From Melieria omissa (Eukaryota > Arthropoda > Insecta > Diptera > Ulidiidae): 64,000 bases of DNA. The stretch spans positions 24,962,963-25,026,962 of the forward strand of contig OZ020269.1 in assembly GCA_963971225.1 (NCBI GenBank). The letters are read 5' to 3'. The notes beneath the pieces are model-generated. The model saw only the letters and a program-made list of their open reading frames with translations. It had not been told where the DNA came from and searched no databases. Shown one piece after another: positions 9,723 to 20,136 of this stretch (within the stretch, counting starts at the first letter, position 1; each line of letters begins with the position of its first letter). The position numbers were made by a program, and so were the translations under genes.

Positions 9723-12700
9723 GGTCGTGCAGGTGAACCTGAAGCACTCGAAGTGTGCTTCAGACAACCTGTCTGTTCTCCTCAGCGAGGAGAACGTGGA
9801 CCTCTGCATCCTACAGGAGCCCTGGGTCAGAGACTCCACGGTTAAGGGCCTAAACATCCACGGGTACAGTCTTCTGTACAGGGTCTCTTCAGGTACACCT
9901 AGAGCCTGCATATTAGCTAAGAAACATATTAACGCTTTTCTATGTTGCAGCCTGAGTAGTGACGACCTCGCCGTTGTGAGGCTCACGGACGCGCGAGGGC
10001 AACCCCTAATGGTGGCGGCTTCTTACATGGCCCACGACAAGCCGGCACCACCAGCGGAGGTGCAGACATTAGTGGAGGCAGCCCGCAACGCCAAATGTGA
10101 CTTGCTGCTGGGGTGCGATGCTAACGCCAGGCACACACTTTGGGGCAGCAGCGAGGACAACGAAAGGGGTGAGTCTCTCTTCAACTTTATCTTAGATTAT
10201 AACCTTAGTGTCTGCAATTTGGGTAACACTCCTACCTTCACCTTCCCGAGCTCAGAGAGCTTTCAGGGGTGGGAGGAGGTACTCGACGTAACTCTGCTAC
10301 TCGACCAGACGAACTTGAACATTGAGGGTTGGAGGGTGTCCGACAAAAAGTCTTTCTCGGACCACAAATATATCATGTTCAGCGTTGACACACCGGTGTG
10401 TACTCCAAAAAAGTTTAGGAACCCACGGAAGACGGACTGGAACAGATATGAGAGTATCGTGAGGTCCCAATTCCTAAGGTTCCCAAAATCTAGCATTAGC
10501 TCTATATCCGAGTTAGAGAAGAGAGCAAATCGGCTCGAAAAAACTCTCACTAGAGCATTTGACCAATCTTGTCCGATTCGTCACGAAAGGAAACCAATTC
10601 CACCGTGGTGGAATAAGGAGCTTTCTGAGTTGAGGAGGGAGACCAGAAGAGTCTTTAATGAGTCCTACAGGACCAAGGTTTGGTAGCCATACAGGGAATG
10701 TCTGCGCAAATACAAGCGAGCTATTGGATCTGCCAAGAGGCAGTCGTGGCAAAACTTCTGTTCTTCGATTGAGAACGTTAAGGAAACGGCCAGGCTAAGC
10801 AAAGCTCTGGCCAAGGGATATTCACCCCCGACGCTTTTACACAGGCCGGATGGGACAGCCACGGAATCAGTGGCAGAGTCATTGGAACTCTTAACGTCCA
10901 CTCACTTCCCCGAATGCGATGTGACCGCACCCAGGGTGCTACCAGTTCGGAGCCCTAGGTCGAGAGCGGTCGCCCAGAAGGTGATCTCTAGGGAGATGAC
11001 CCGCTGGGCTATCGGCTCCTTTTCCCCATACAAAAGTCCCGGTCCAGACCGAATTCTGCCCATCATGCTACAAAGAATGGGGGAAGGCGCGATGGACTGG
11101 CTTCGAGAGCTCTTTGTCAGCTGCATAGCACTGAACTATATACCCAAATCATGGCAGAAAGCCAGGGTGGTATACATACCAAAGGCAGGCAAAAGAGGAC
11201 ATGTCCTTCCGAAGGACTTTAGGCCAATTAGCCTGACCTCGTTTGTGTTAAAAACGCTCGAGCGCGTACTGGACACGTATATAAGAGGAAGCCTGGAAGA
11301 GAACCATCTATCCACGGCTCAGCATGCGTACACGAAAGGCAAATCCACCGAGACTGCTCTGCACGAGGTCGTGAGGACCGTAGAGAGATCTCTGTCATTT
11401 AAAGAATATACCCTGGCGGCGTTTCTTGACATTGAAGGAGCATTTAATAACGTGGATAAGGAAGCCATAGTTAACTCCCTGATAGACCTACAGGTCGAGG
11501 GTTGCATCTGTTCGTGGATTTCGGCTCTGCTAAGTAGCAGACAGATCCAGGCTGAACTCGGCAACTCGAGTATCACACGATATGCAAAGAGGGGGACACC
11601 CCAAGGAGGGGTAATATCTCCATTGTTATGGCTAATTACCTTGAACCCCATACTAAGGACTCTTAACCGAGGTGGGGTCAAGGTGATTGCGTACGCCGAC
11701 GACATCATCATTATGGTGACAGGGCCCTTCCTAGATACAATTAGTGGCATCTTGGAGGGTGCTCTGAGCACTCTGAGCAGCTGGCCCGCTCGATGCGGGC
11801 TTGGGATTAATCCTACCAAAACAGAGCTGCTACTGTTTACAAAAAAGTACAAAGTTCCCCCATTTCGATTGCCGAAGCTCAACGGTAGCGAGCTCAGGCT
11901 ATCCTCAGAAGCTAAATATCTTGGAGTCATATTAGACACCAAACTTAGCTGGAAATCTAATATACAGGAGAGGGCAAGAAAAGCACTGGTAGCGTACTAC
12001 TCGTGCAGCAGACTTTTCGGTAAAAAATGGGGCCTACAACCGAAGATGGTGCGTTGGACCTATACAGCGATAGTTCGACCCATTCTCACGTACGGAGCAC
12101 TGGTGTGGTGGCCGGCGTTAGAGAAGAACCACAACGTCAATAGACTTAATGCAGTGCAGAGGGCGGCGTGTGTCGGGATTACGGGGGCCTTGAGGTCCTG
12201 CCCTTCTGATGCTTTAAATACGCTTCTTCATCTGCTGCCGATTGAATCTTTTATTAGACGGACCGCCGCCTCTAGCGCATTGAGACTGAGAGAATCATCT
12301 CAATGGACGGAAAGACCTTACGGACACAGTAGCATCCTCACGAAGGTTCCGACGGACCTAAGGGGAGATACGGACTACACCAAAGAATGTGCCGACTTTG
12401 GTGTTAGGTTTTCCACGCTCTTTCCCTCCAGAAGGGAATGGGAGCGTTACGCAACTGTTTTTACAAACGTAGAAACCTCCCTATACACAGACGGTTCAAA
12501 GGTGGACTGTGGTGTTGGGGCAGGTGTTTACTCCAGGGATCTGGTTGTGGAAAAAGCTTTTCACCTACCGGATTTCTGCAGTGTTTTTCAAGCGGAAGTC
12601 TTTGCAATAAGCCTGCAGGATTCTCCTACAGCAAGAAATCCAGAGTAGGGATGTTTTCATCTTTTCAGACAGCCAAGCAGCCATCAAGGCACTCACCAAG

Positions 12701-13303
12701 CCCATAGTGAAATCTAAACTGGTCAGGGACTGTAAAGAATTGCTAGGGTTGGTGGGTGGCCGGGTGGATCTTACCATCTGCTGGATACCCGGTCACGCGG
12801 GTATCAGCGGAAACGAGTCAGCCGACGAGTTGGCCAAGGTGGGATCCGCCATGGACTCACAGCCCGAAAGGGTGGCACCGCCTTTAAGTGCAAGGCTACA
12901 ACAGATAAAGGAAAGTTTCCTTAGGAAGGCGGACAGTAGGTGGAGCAATCTTGACAGCTGCAGAGTGGCTCGACAGATCTGGCCACGCTACGACTCCCAC
13001 AGAACCAACGACCTGCTGCTAAATTCTCGTAGGAATGTTTCTAGGCTGACGGCCGTGATCACGGGTCACTGGCCGATTGGCCTACACGCAGCGAGATTGG
13101 GAATCCCCCACAACCCCTTTTGCAGAAGCTGCAGAGAAACCAACGAGAGTGAGACACTCGAGCACTTCCTCTGCGGCTGCCCTGCCTTAGCATTTAAAAG
13201 ACCAAATTCCTTGGGGAACAGTCTGATTAGCTCTCTAGCTGATCTGTCTGAAATTAGACTAAAATGCATCAAGTCCTATTTGGACGATGCTGGTTGGCTT
13301 TAG
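9715..13303 (+). pseudogene. LINE ORF2 polyprotein (endonuclease-RT-RNase H-zinc knuckle), one stop and one frameshift
   Basis: From the ATG at 9715, an apurinic-type endonuclease comes first (ILQEPW with E35, GCDANARHTLWGS, VLDVTL, SDHKYI). TAG at 10684-10686 interrupts it, but the same frame stays open to 12648. Reverse transcriptase follows: YKSPGPDRI, FRPISLTSF, FLDIEGAF, GTPQGGVISPLLW and YADD at 11692-11703. RNase H begins with YTDGSK and FQAEVFA; then a single frame change between about 12601 and 12613 moves the remainder (FSDSQAAI, WIPGHAGISGNESADELAK) to the next frame. The C-terminus carries a CX2CX8HX4C knuckle (CRSCRETNESETLEHFLCGC). All catalytic residues look preserved, so only two lesions separate it from a coding gene. 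Confidence 0.9.
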
Positions 13304-13406
13304 AGCCCAGTATTTTCTCCCACGCAGGGAAGACTCAGACGAGGAGGCGACAACAAAACGGCACATAGTGCTACTTGAGTGTGCTCTGAGAGCACGCTGT
13401 CGCTGC

Positions 13407-13422
13407 TACCTACCTACCTACC
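13407..13422 (+). repeat. (TACC)4 tail of the LINE
   Basis: Four TACC units directly abut the right target-site copy and mark the 3' end of the retrotransposon. Just upstream is the perfect hairpin GTGCTCTGAGAGCAC in the 3' UTR, a possible recognition feature for the reverse transcriptase. Confidence 0.85.
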
Positions 13423-13562
13423 TTCTCCTAAACAATTCTTCCTCCTTAAAATTCTCCTAAAACGCCAAGAATCTCCTAAATCTAGGAGGAAATCTCCTGA
13501 TCTTGCAACACTGAGTATTTCAGACAATTGGTTTCGATTCTAAACTTTAGAACATGTCAGCG

Positions 13563-13685
13563 ACTTTGTGTGTCGGTAGACTTTGTGAATCAGTAGAGAA
13601 GACTCCTGAGCACATCATACTGCACTGTGATGTAAAATCTTGCTGCAGGAGGCGATACCTGCGCCACCATTGGCTTATAGAATAG
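13563..13685 (+). pseudogene. C-terminal scrap of another LINE ORF2
   Basis: One short frame reads RLCESVEKTPEHIILHC, a zinc-knuckle motif of CX8HX4C form like the end of RNase H-bearing LINE ORF2 proteins, and then stops at 13683-13685. It lies outside the right end of copy 2 of the hAT-like element and belongs to an older insertion. Confidence 0.6.
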
Positions 13686-14039
13686 GACATCAAGCACCTA
13701 AGTTTCCACGAGTTGGACAAGTTTCATTAGGTCGGTGCGTCTCTGGGATGTTCTCAAACCTTTAGTAGTAGGAGACACAATAGATCATTGCCAATTATTC
13801 TATTCAATTCTATTCTAAAGACAGACATTGGAACTAGCCACTGATGGTTTGATTTGTGACCTCATGTTATATGTTTAAGCTTTGAGAACATAGCGCTGGT
13901 ATAATCTTTTTTCATGATAGGTTGGTTGGTTGGCCTTAAAAGGATTGAAATATTCATTCTCACAAGGGCTCTCACTGGGCTAATGTCCAGTGAGGGTCTT
14001 CAGATTAGGTGTTAGCTCAAGAAACTTTTGTGGATACTG

Positions 14040-14195
14040 AAAATGCGCACAAGAGAAGAAAGCATTCAATACCTTCTCTGCTACCTTCCAGCACTCAGGA
14101 GAAGAAGTCTACAGAAACTAGAGCAACAATTTCTACAAAACCTTGCGGAGATGTCTCAGGTTCATAACATCGTCCAGATAGTTTGTCCAATGTGA
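14040..14195 (+). pseudogene. Second LINE ORF2 C-terminal scrap
   Basis: The frame reads EESIQYLLCYLPALRRRSL and then QQFLQNLAEMSQ. This matches the region after the zinc knuckle (LLCxCPAL) of RNase H-type LINEs. It may be part of the same old insertion as 13563-13685. No upstream RT is recognisable. Confidence 0.5.
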
Positions 14196-14199
14196 CCAA

Positions 14200-15489
14200 A
14201 TTTTAGGGAAAGTTGCATCCAGCAACGGGCCAGTTTCTTGGCCCATGTGTCAGATTGAACCTTTGCCAACCTTTGGTGGCACACATGCTCGCCAAGGACC
14301 CAAAGGTTTTTCGATTGACTAAATGTTTGTATGACTTTTTCTATATTTAATTCGTTCCATTTTCACATTTCAGCAAAAAAATTTATTGTTTAGAGGCTTA
14401 GAATCATTGCAATAAATCTATGTCTGCATGAATTGTTCATACATTCCCAACTTGCCGCCTTGTCAGTCACACTTAATTGTTCGCACATTGTAAATCACAG
14501 GGACATCATCTAACGCAAAGAAGCCAAAAGAAATGATGACCTCATCTCAGCGCAACTTACCTCAAATCTCTCGGCCTCCTTCTACTCGTATCTGGCATAC
14601 AGTTTTATTGGCCTCAAGACTTATTTGCGCGTTAATGCAAATATTTGCACCTAAATTTATATCTCGAGTCTCCAGTTTGTGCTGAACGTGATAAGCCGCC
14701 TAAGGTCGCAAACGACAAAGCCCACAACGCTGGTGACACCAAGTCTGGCAGATGGTTGCAAGATTGCAGTGAGCATGCAGCAAAGGGCTCAAACTTGCCA
14801 CCACTGAAATTAAAATGTTGGCATATAAATTCTTAAACTGGATTTGCAGAGATGAGCGCAAAGTCAACGCAGTCAATTGGGGATTTTGATGACATGGCAT
14901 AAAAATTTAACTGCTTGCGGTTGCACTGTGTAACGTTGAATACTAAATGTACGAGTATTTTGTATGAATAAGAATTGTTGTTGTTTATTTGTTTGGCATT
15001 TATTTGTGTCAAGGACAGAAAGGAGCAAATAGCTGTGTTTCCTCACTTGTTGACAGTATTCGATTTTACGACACGCCCTGCAGTGCATACGGGAAGTTGT
15101 TGTTGTTAATGTTGTTAGTGTTGTTGTTGTTATTGTCCTTTTCATTCAAGCGAAATTTCTTTATGGCTTTGTTGTTGATTTTAGTTGTTTTGCTGCTCGT
15201 TCTGTGTGCGTTGATTACTGGCTGCAATGTTGTATTTGTTGTTTTTGCTTTGCTATATTATTAAGTCATAAATTTTAATTTTATTGAAATAATTTTTTAT
15301 TTTTAATTTTTTTTATTTTTTTGCAAATTATTTTCTGTCCCCTGACGCAGCTTTTTGCTTGCAGACGAGGCGAGTCACTGCGTTTGCTTGAGACATAATA
15401 AATTCGTCTACGTTTGACAAATTTATTAGCTGCACTCGGCAAGCAGTCAAAATTGTTGTGGCATGTTTGCTTTAGTTTAGTTTTGTTGG
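14200..15489. other. Non-coding DNA with a TTG-rich segment
   Basis: No gene was recognised. Around 15096-15245 are TTGTTG/TTGTTA runs giving leucine-rich artefact frames, followed by a T-rich stretch to about 15325. The rest is AT-rich and looks single-copy. Confidence 0.4.
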
Positions 15490-16270
15490 CGTTTTTCGGC
15501 CAATTGTCAACGACAACAACAACAAGGCGATGATTTCATGCTGCCGGCATCTGCGGCGACCGCTGCACCTTGCGCCCAGCCAATGTGCACAGCATGTGTG
15601 CAGTGGTCCGCTTCCTCTACTCTTTCCACTACCCCTCCTACCCCTTTCAATTCCCCTCTACCCATAAAATGCTCACCAATCGATTTCAATTTCAATGTCA
15701 ATGCTACGTGCATGCATTGTCATTTGAACGCCAATTCATCGCTTGTCTCAGTCGCCGTGAAACGTTTTCATTGCAATCGCTGCACTTTTATTGCTAACGT
15801 CACACACACACACACATACATACACACACAGCGCTACTTAGTGCTGCCCATAAAATTGCTGTCATATACTAATGGTAAGCGTTTAAAAAAACCACATCAA
15901 CAACAACAAAAGCATCACACAATTGCACACACATAGCAACAACAATAACAACAACAAGCTTGCTTGGTGACTGAAAATTTATCCAAGCAATACGCACCCA
16001 CTGTGGCCGCTTGTGTCGTCTGGTCGCGTGTTTGTTTATTGTTGTTGTTGCTGTCAGCTCATTCCAATTTGCAGCACAATATGAATAATATTTTTTATTT
16101 TTCATTTTTGTTTGTTTGTACTCACTGACACACAGTGAGCGCTGCAGTTGAATTGAAATGCAGTCGGGCGTGCGCCGTAAAGCGGCACTAACCGCAATTT
16201 TGCAATTAATAAAACTAACATAAAAAGCATTTAGAATTTCAAAATTATGTTCATTGTGCACTTTTATCTA
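15490..16270. other. GC-richer block with CA and CAA microsatellites
   Basis: The block has balanced composition, short TTG/CAA runs, and a CA tract with CATA interruptions at about 15800-15830. ORFs here lack known domains. It resembles the other GC-richer islands in this window and may be a regulatory island. Confidence 0.3.
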
Positions 16271-16654
16271 TTTGAACAACAACAATTGATATCTTAGTGG
16301 AATATTTACGGTTTCAGTTTTTACACACGTCGCCATTAACCCTAACGGGCTAACTTCGAACATTTGTTGACATTATCAGTCACTTTACATATTTATTTTC
16401 TTTTTAACGGATATAAATAAAAAAATTGGGTCAAGAATATATTTTTAACAAATAGAAAAAACGAAATGGATCAACAAATCTGTTTTTAATTTGGTGTGAA
16501 AAGTATTATTAATAAAAATACTATTGATGTCAGAAAGTCTTCCACAAATTTTGGTGACGGCAAATATACAAATTATGATTAATTGAAAATTGTATTTAAA
16601 AATTAAGTTGTTATAAATATTGTGTTTAATTATAAATTTTTAAATATTACGTCA

Positions 16655-16884
16655 TTATGTTATATATATTTTTTGTAATATCATGCAGGTGGAAAAAATG
16701 TATTAATTCTAAAACACTATACGAGGTTAGAAAAATTCGGTGATCTTGATCAAAATTCTAACTTGAAATACTTATAAAAATTATGTTTACAAATTACGTT
16801 ATATGTATATTTTTTCAAGTATCACTCAGGTGGAAAAGCTGTGGAAAAATTATATATAGCAAATCATTATACGAGATAAATATA
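16655..16884. repeat. About 141-bp tandem repeat (two units), also at 61 kb
   Basis: The word CAGGTGGAAAA occurs at 16686 and 16827, each preceded by a TATAT-rich run and followed by CA(T/C)TATACGAG. After the mariner at 16885-17516 the unit resumes (AAGAAAAATTTGGTTTGGTC), so the mariner inserted inside the array. Related units lie at 61040-61330. Confidence 0.55.
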
Positions 16885-17516
16885 TCAGGTGTACAACTTT
16901 GCTTCCGCCGTTTTTTTTCCAAAATTAAAAGCTTTATTGCGAAAAAAGTGCTTACAGATGTATTATTCAAAGTATTGTCCGTCGCTAGCGACAACTTTCT
17001 CCCATCTTTCCGGCAATTTTCGGATCCCGGCTCGAAAAAAGGAGTCCTCTTTTGACGCTATCCATGAAGCAATCCATTTTTCCAATTCTTCGAACACAAA
17101 CAGGTACTTTTTGACCACTTTTGCGACGTGAGGCCGAGCATTGTCGTGTTGGAGGATGACTTTGTCATGTCGCTCTTGATATTTTTAAAACGTTGAAACC
17201 CCTCCCGACACGTTCTTCCACTCAGAGCAGCATCACCGTAAGTTTCTGAGAGCATTCGATGCGCTTCAGCTGAATTTTTTTCGAATTGTAACAGAAAAGT
17301 AAAACTTCCCGCAAATGGCGAGAATTGGGCACATAAACGGACATTTTCGAGCGTGAATAATACGAAAACAAGAACAACTGTCACTGAAACGGCGATGACA
17401 ATTCGTTAGGCACTGTCCACACTCACTTTAAAGGCATTACCATCTATGTATTTCAACCAACCTCAGCCGGTACAGCCACCTATCGGAAAACGGCGGAAGC
17501 AAAGTTGTACACCTGA
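16885..17516 (-). mobile_element. Internally deleted mariner-like element
   Basis: Inverted repeats of about 29 bp begin TCAGGTGTACAACTTTGCTT, and TA lies at each side (16883-16884 and 17517-17518). At 632 bp it is about half the usual 1.3 kb length. The remaining coding parts, on the minus strand, are the transposase N- and C-terminal portions with the middle removed. It behaves as a MITE in the making that kept both ends. Confidence 0.88.
16964..17384 (-). pseudogene. Mariner transposase remnant with central deletion
   Basis: The 5' part keeps a helix-turn-helix region (FLLQFEKNSAEAHRMLSETY, ALSGRTCR). Around 17165-17195 it jumps, with a change of frame, to the C-terminal part (VILQHDNARPHVAKVVKKYL, then KLPERWEKVVASDGQYFE). 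The first catalytic region and the linker are missing. HDNARPH retains the second aspartate; the third catalytic region is also gone, so it is inactive. Confidence 0.85.
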
Positions 17517-17518
17517 TA

Positions 17519-18508
17519 AGAAAAATTTGGTTTGGTCTGATTGCACTTAAATCGTAACATTTTAACATTAAATTGATTGCGAAGGTGAATATGAAATGGC
17601 TTTGCACCCAGAGTCAAGTTAGAAAAAAATTTAAAAAATATATTCAGAACAAGCAAAAGTATATATTTTTCATATATATTTCATTGTAAAGGGAATTTCA
17701 CAGGCTACAATATGGTAGCAAACTTATTGTACCTTAGTAATGGATTTTTTCGAGAAAAAAATCCGTTAAAAAAAAATTTTATAAAAAATGTTTTTTTCGC
17801 TTAAAACTTTTTATTAGCACACCTTACGTATCTAATGTTGCACATCAAAAGAAAGGTATGAAAAATACCTTTCATTTGATACCCATATCGTGTAAATCAG
17901 TTGGAGATTAATTGAGTTTTTTTGATAAACACTTTGAACTTTGACGCCGAGCCACGCCTTTTATGGGCGTTTCTCAGGCAACATTTTTAGTTTGTTAGAT
18001 GCAGGAGCCAACCCTCTTTATAAAAGCATACTCATTAATTATTTTCACGAGGGTTCGCTAAACTGTTTTTATGCCTCGACGAAAGTGGGGTTTTTGTCGA
18101 AAACACAGTTTGAATGTATTTTTTTTGGACTAGTGTCTTAAGCAAGTTTGTTGGTCGTTAAAATATCTATAAACTTACCGAAGACAGTAAAGCGATATTC
18201 AGGACGATTTAGCACCAATTAGCATCTAAACGTTCGAAGACTTAAGCGACGAACTCGTCTAAAGTAAGCAAAATTCAAAGTCGGATTTCTCTTAAACTAG
18301 AGCCAATCCTGCCAAACGGCTGGTGGATCTCAACTCAGTGTTCCTATAGAAAAGTCGCTCAGTAGGTCCTCCCATGTTGGAATTTTCGATTTGCAGTGTT
18401 ATTATTGCAACTACACTTTATTGCACTACATCTGTATTACTAATAGTATAAAATTATACAGTAATCGAAATTGGCTTCATTTTCGGCTTTCATTTTTACC
18501 CTTAAGCC
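17519..18508. other. Non-coding, AT-rich, with one strong hairpin
   Basis: No gene was recognised. At 17844-17880, ATCAAA-A-GAAAGGTAT pairs with ATACCTTTC-A-TTTGAT around a 5-nt loop, with one A/A mismatch in the stem. Neighbouring words such as ACCTTACGTATCTAATGTTG look like old repeat DNA, but no boundaries can be set. Confidence 0.4.
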
Positions 18509-18512
18509 TTAA

Positions 18513-18734
18513 CTCTAGAAAGATCGCGAGTTTTCCATTTATACATATGCGCTGATATCTCAACAATTTGGATTGGATATGGCTAGTTTTTCACAAAATG
18601 AATTAAAAAAAAACATGAAATTTTTCTCGACAAAAAAATAAAAAACACCCAAGCAAAAGTTGATAGCAATACTAAAGAAAATAGAGATTTTTAAAAATGA
18701 AAAACCGTTAAAATTACCACTGGTCTTTCTAGTG
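18513..18734. mobile_element. piggyBac-like MITE, copy 1 (TTAA flanks)
   Basis: The 222 bp element is flanked by TTAA at 18509-18512 and 18735-18738. The ends are CTCTAGAAAGATCGC and, inverted, CACTAGAAAGACCAG, which resemble the CCCTAGAAAGAT terminus of piggyBac. The interior has no ORF. Two relatives lie at 57077-57297 (same orientation) and 58257-58493 (reverse). Confidence 0.75.
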
Positions 18735-18782
18735 TTAACAAGCTACACGAAAAAATATGACAAAAAATTACTATAAAATTGT

Positions 18783-19180
18783 GAAAATATTCCAGTTGTC
18801 GTAGGGTTTATCATAGAGTTAGTTGATGATAGACAAGTGAAGGTGGTATGAACTCTCTAGAGAAGCAGGTTTAGACAGATCAACTCATTGCTGATTCCAA
18901 GCAAAATTAAAATGATTGGAAAATTTTTTTATATATTATGTTATATATGTTTATATATCATAGAGTTAGCTGATGATGGATAAATTAAGGTAGTAAGAAC
19001 TCTCTAGGGAAATAGGATTTAGATAGGAATCAATTCATTCCTGATTCCAAGCAAAATTCAAAATGTATGAAAAATATCTCGATTTATAAAATATTCCAAT
19101 TGTTGAACGAGTTAAGTTGGTGATGGTAAGAACTCTCTAGAGAAAAAGACCCATAGACAAATTAGACTGATTAGACACAG
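18783..19180. repeat. 147-bp tandem repeat, three units
   Basis: GAGTTA(G/A) words occur at 18816, 18963 and 19110, exactly 147 bp apart. Each is followed by GATGAT/GATGGTA and then GAACTCTCTAG; the first two units also contain CTGATTCCAAGCAAAATT. Units are 75-85 percent alike by eye. Confidence 0.65.
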
Positions 19181-19186
19181 TGATTC

Positions 19187-20120
19187 CATACAACCGCGGG
19201 ACAAAATTAAATGGAGTGGTCCGTTCCTCATAAAATTTGGTATACTAGTTAAACATGGTCTGCTGAATTGAAATCTCTATTTGGTTTTTCTTAAACTTTT
19301 GTAGTTTGGCAATGCCTGCGACTTAAATATGCAAATTTCGTCATTTTTGGAGAGCTATAGCACCAAGAGTGTTGGCTAGATTTTTCAGATTTTACATTTA
19401 ATCGGTAACGTCAACATTGATTATTCCAAAAAATAACAGAAATTGTCTTATAACCCTCTGGGTTTGCAATAAAAACGATAAAAATAGATGTATGTTTTGC
19501 ATTTTTAAAGATTTTATCATTTTTCGTGCTGATTGCATACTTTTAGGCATAAATATAATAAATTTCGTCTAAAAATACGTGTTTAGACCGCTTTTCAAAT
19601 TGAATTATTTTCTTAGATCGGAAGATATCGGAGAATGTAATTCATTATCCGACAAGGAAAGAATGGTTCTTAAAATAGAAAAAAATCCAGGAACATACTT
19701 TCACATACTTTTTCGATATTTTCCTCTAAGTTTTGCCAATTTTCATATTTTTCATTTATACAAATTTTTTGAATTAAAAGTAAAGTAAAAGCCTCAGCTT
19801 GGCAAATTTTGAGAAAACATTAAAAGCAAAAATGGCCACATTATTTCTTATTCTATATTGAAAGTTTTAGCAACTTCTTGGTAACCATTTATTTTTACAA
19901 TTTTTTTTACTCAATAGACTAAAAGACAGAAAATATGAGTTTAAATTTTTTTGAGAAAAAAGTTTCAACTTTGAGTCGCTTTTGCACAGACGCTAATTGA
20001 TTTTTTGCATAGATTTGGGGTTTTCTTAGTTGGAGTTTTTTCTTTCGAATGACATCAAAATCGTTAATTTCTGAGACCATAAATTTTTTGAATTTTGTCT
20101 ATGGAACGAATCACTGTGCG
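19187..20120. repeat. Dispersed repeat, copy 1 (possible CAGTGATTC-ended element)
   Basis: The right 560 bp (from ATACGTGTTTAGACC to GGAACGAATCACTGTG) are repeated at 47990-48543 at perhaps 75-80 percent identity by eye. The left boundary near 19187 carries CACAGTGATTC, and the right boundary carries its inverse, GAATCACTGTG, suggesting an 11-bp terminal inverted repeat. No target duplication was seen. No transposase domain is present; the 69-codon frame at 19579-19788 is not conserved. Confidence 0.5.
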
Positions 20121-20136
20121 ATCGGCTCATTATATT

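Larger units (their letters stand above)
8070..13422 (+). mobile_element. Full-length LOA-like non-LTR retrotransposon (LINE)
   Basis: The 5,353 bp element is flanked by a perfect 12-bp target duplication TTCTCCTAAACA (8058-8069 and 13423-13434). It has a 5' leader (8070-8540), ORF1 (8541-9722), ORF2 overlapping ORF1 by 8 bp (9715-13303), a short 3' UTR (13304-13406) and a (TACC)4 tail (13407-13422). It moves by target-primed reverse transcription. RNase H together with this ORF1 type suggests the LOA group rather than R1 or jockey. Its GC content is well above the host DNA. One stop and one frameshift in ORF2 show it is inactive but young. Confidence 0.92.
7588..13513. mobile_element. hAT-like non-autonomous element, copy 2, split by the LINE
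   Basis: The left part (7588-8069) begins CAGTGTTGCTAGATACCTGA. The right part (13435-13513) ends GATCTTGCAACACTG, so the terminal inverted repeat is CAGTGTTGC. Removing the LINE and one 12-bp target copy leaves about 561 bp that parallels copy 1 at both ends. The junction word TTCTCCTAAACA occurs at both edges of the LINE. The element is therefore older than the LINE insertion. Confidence 0.6.
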
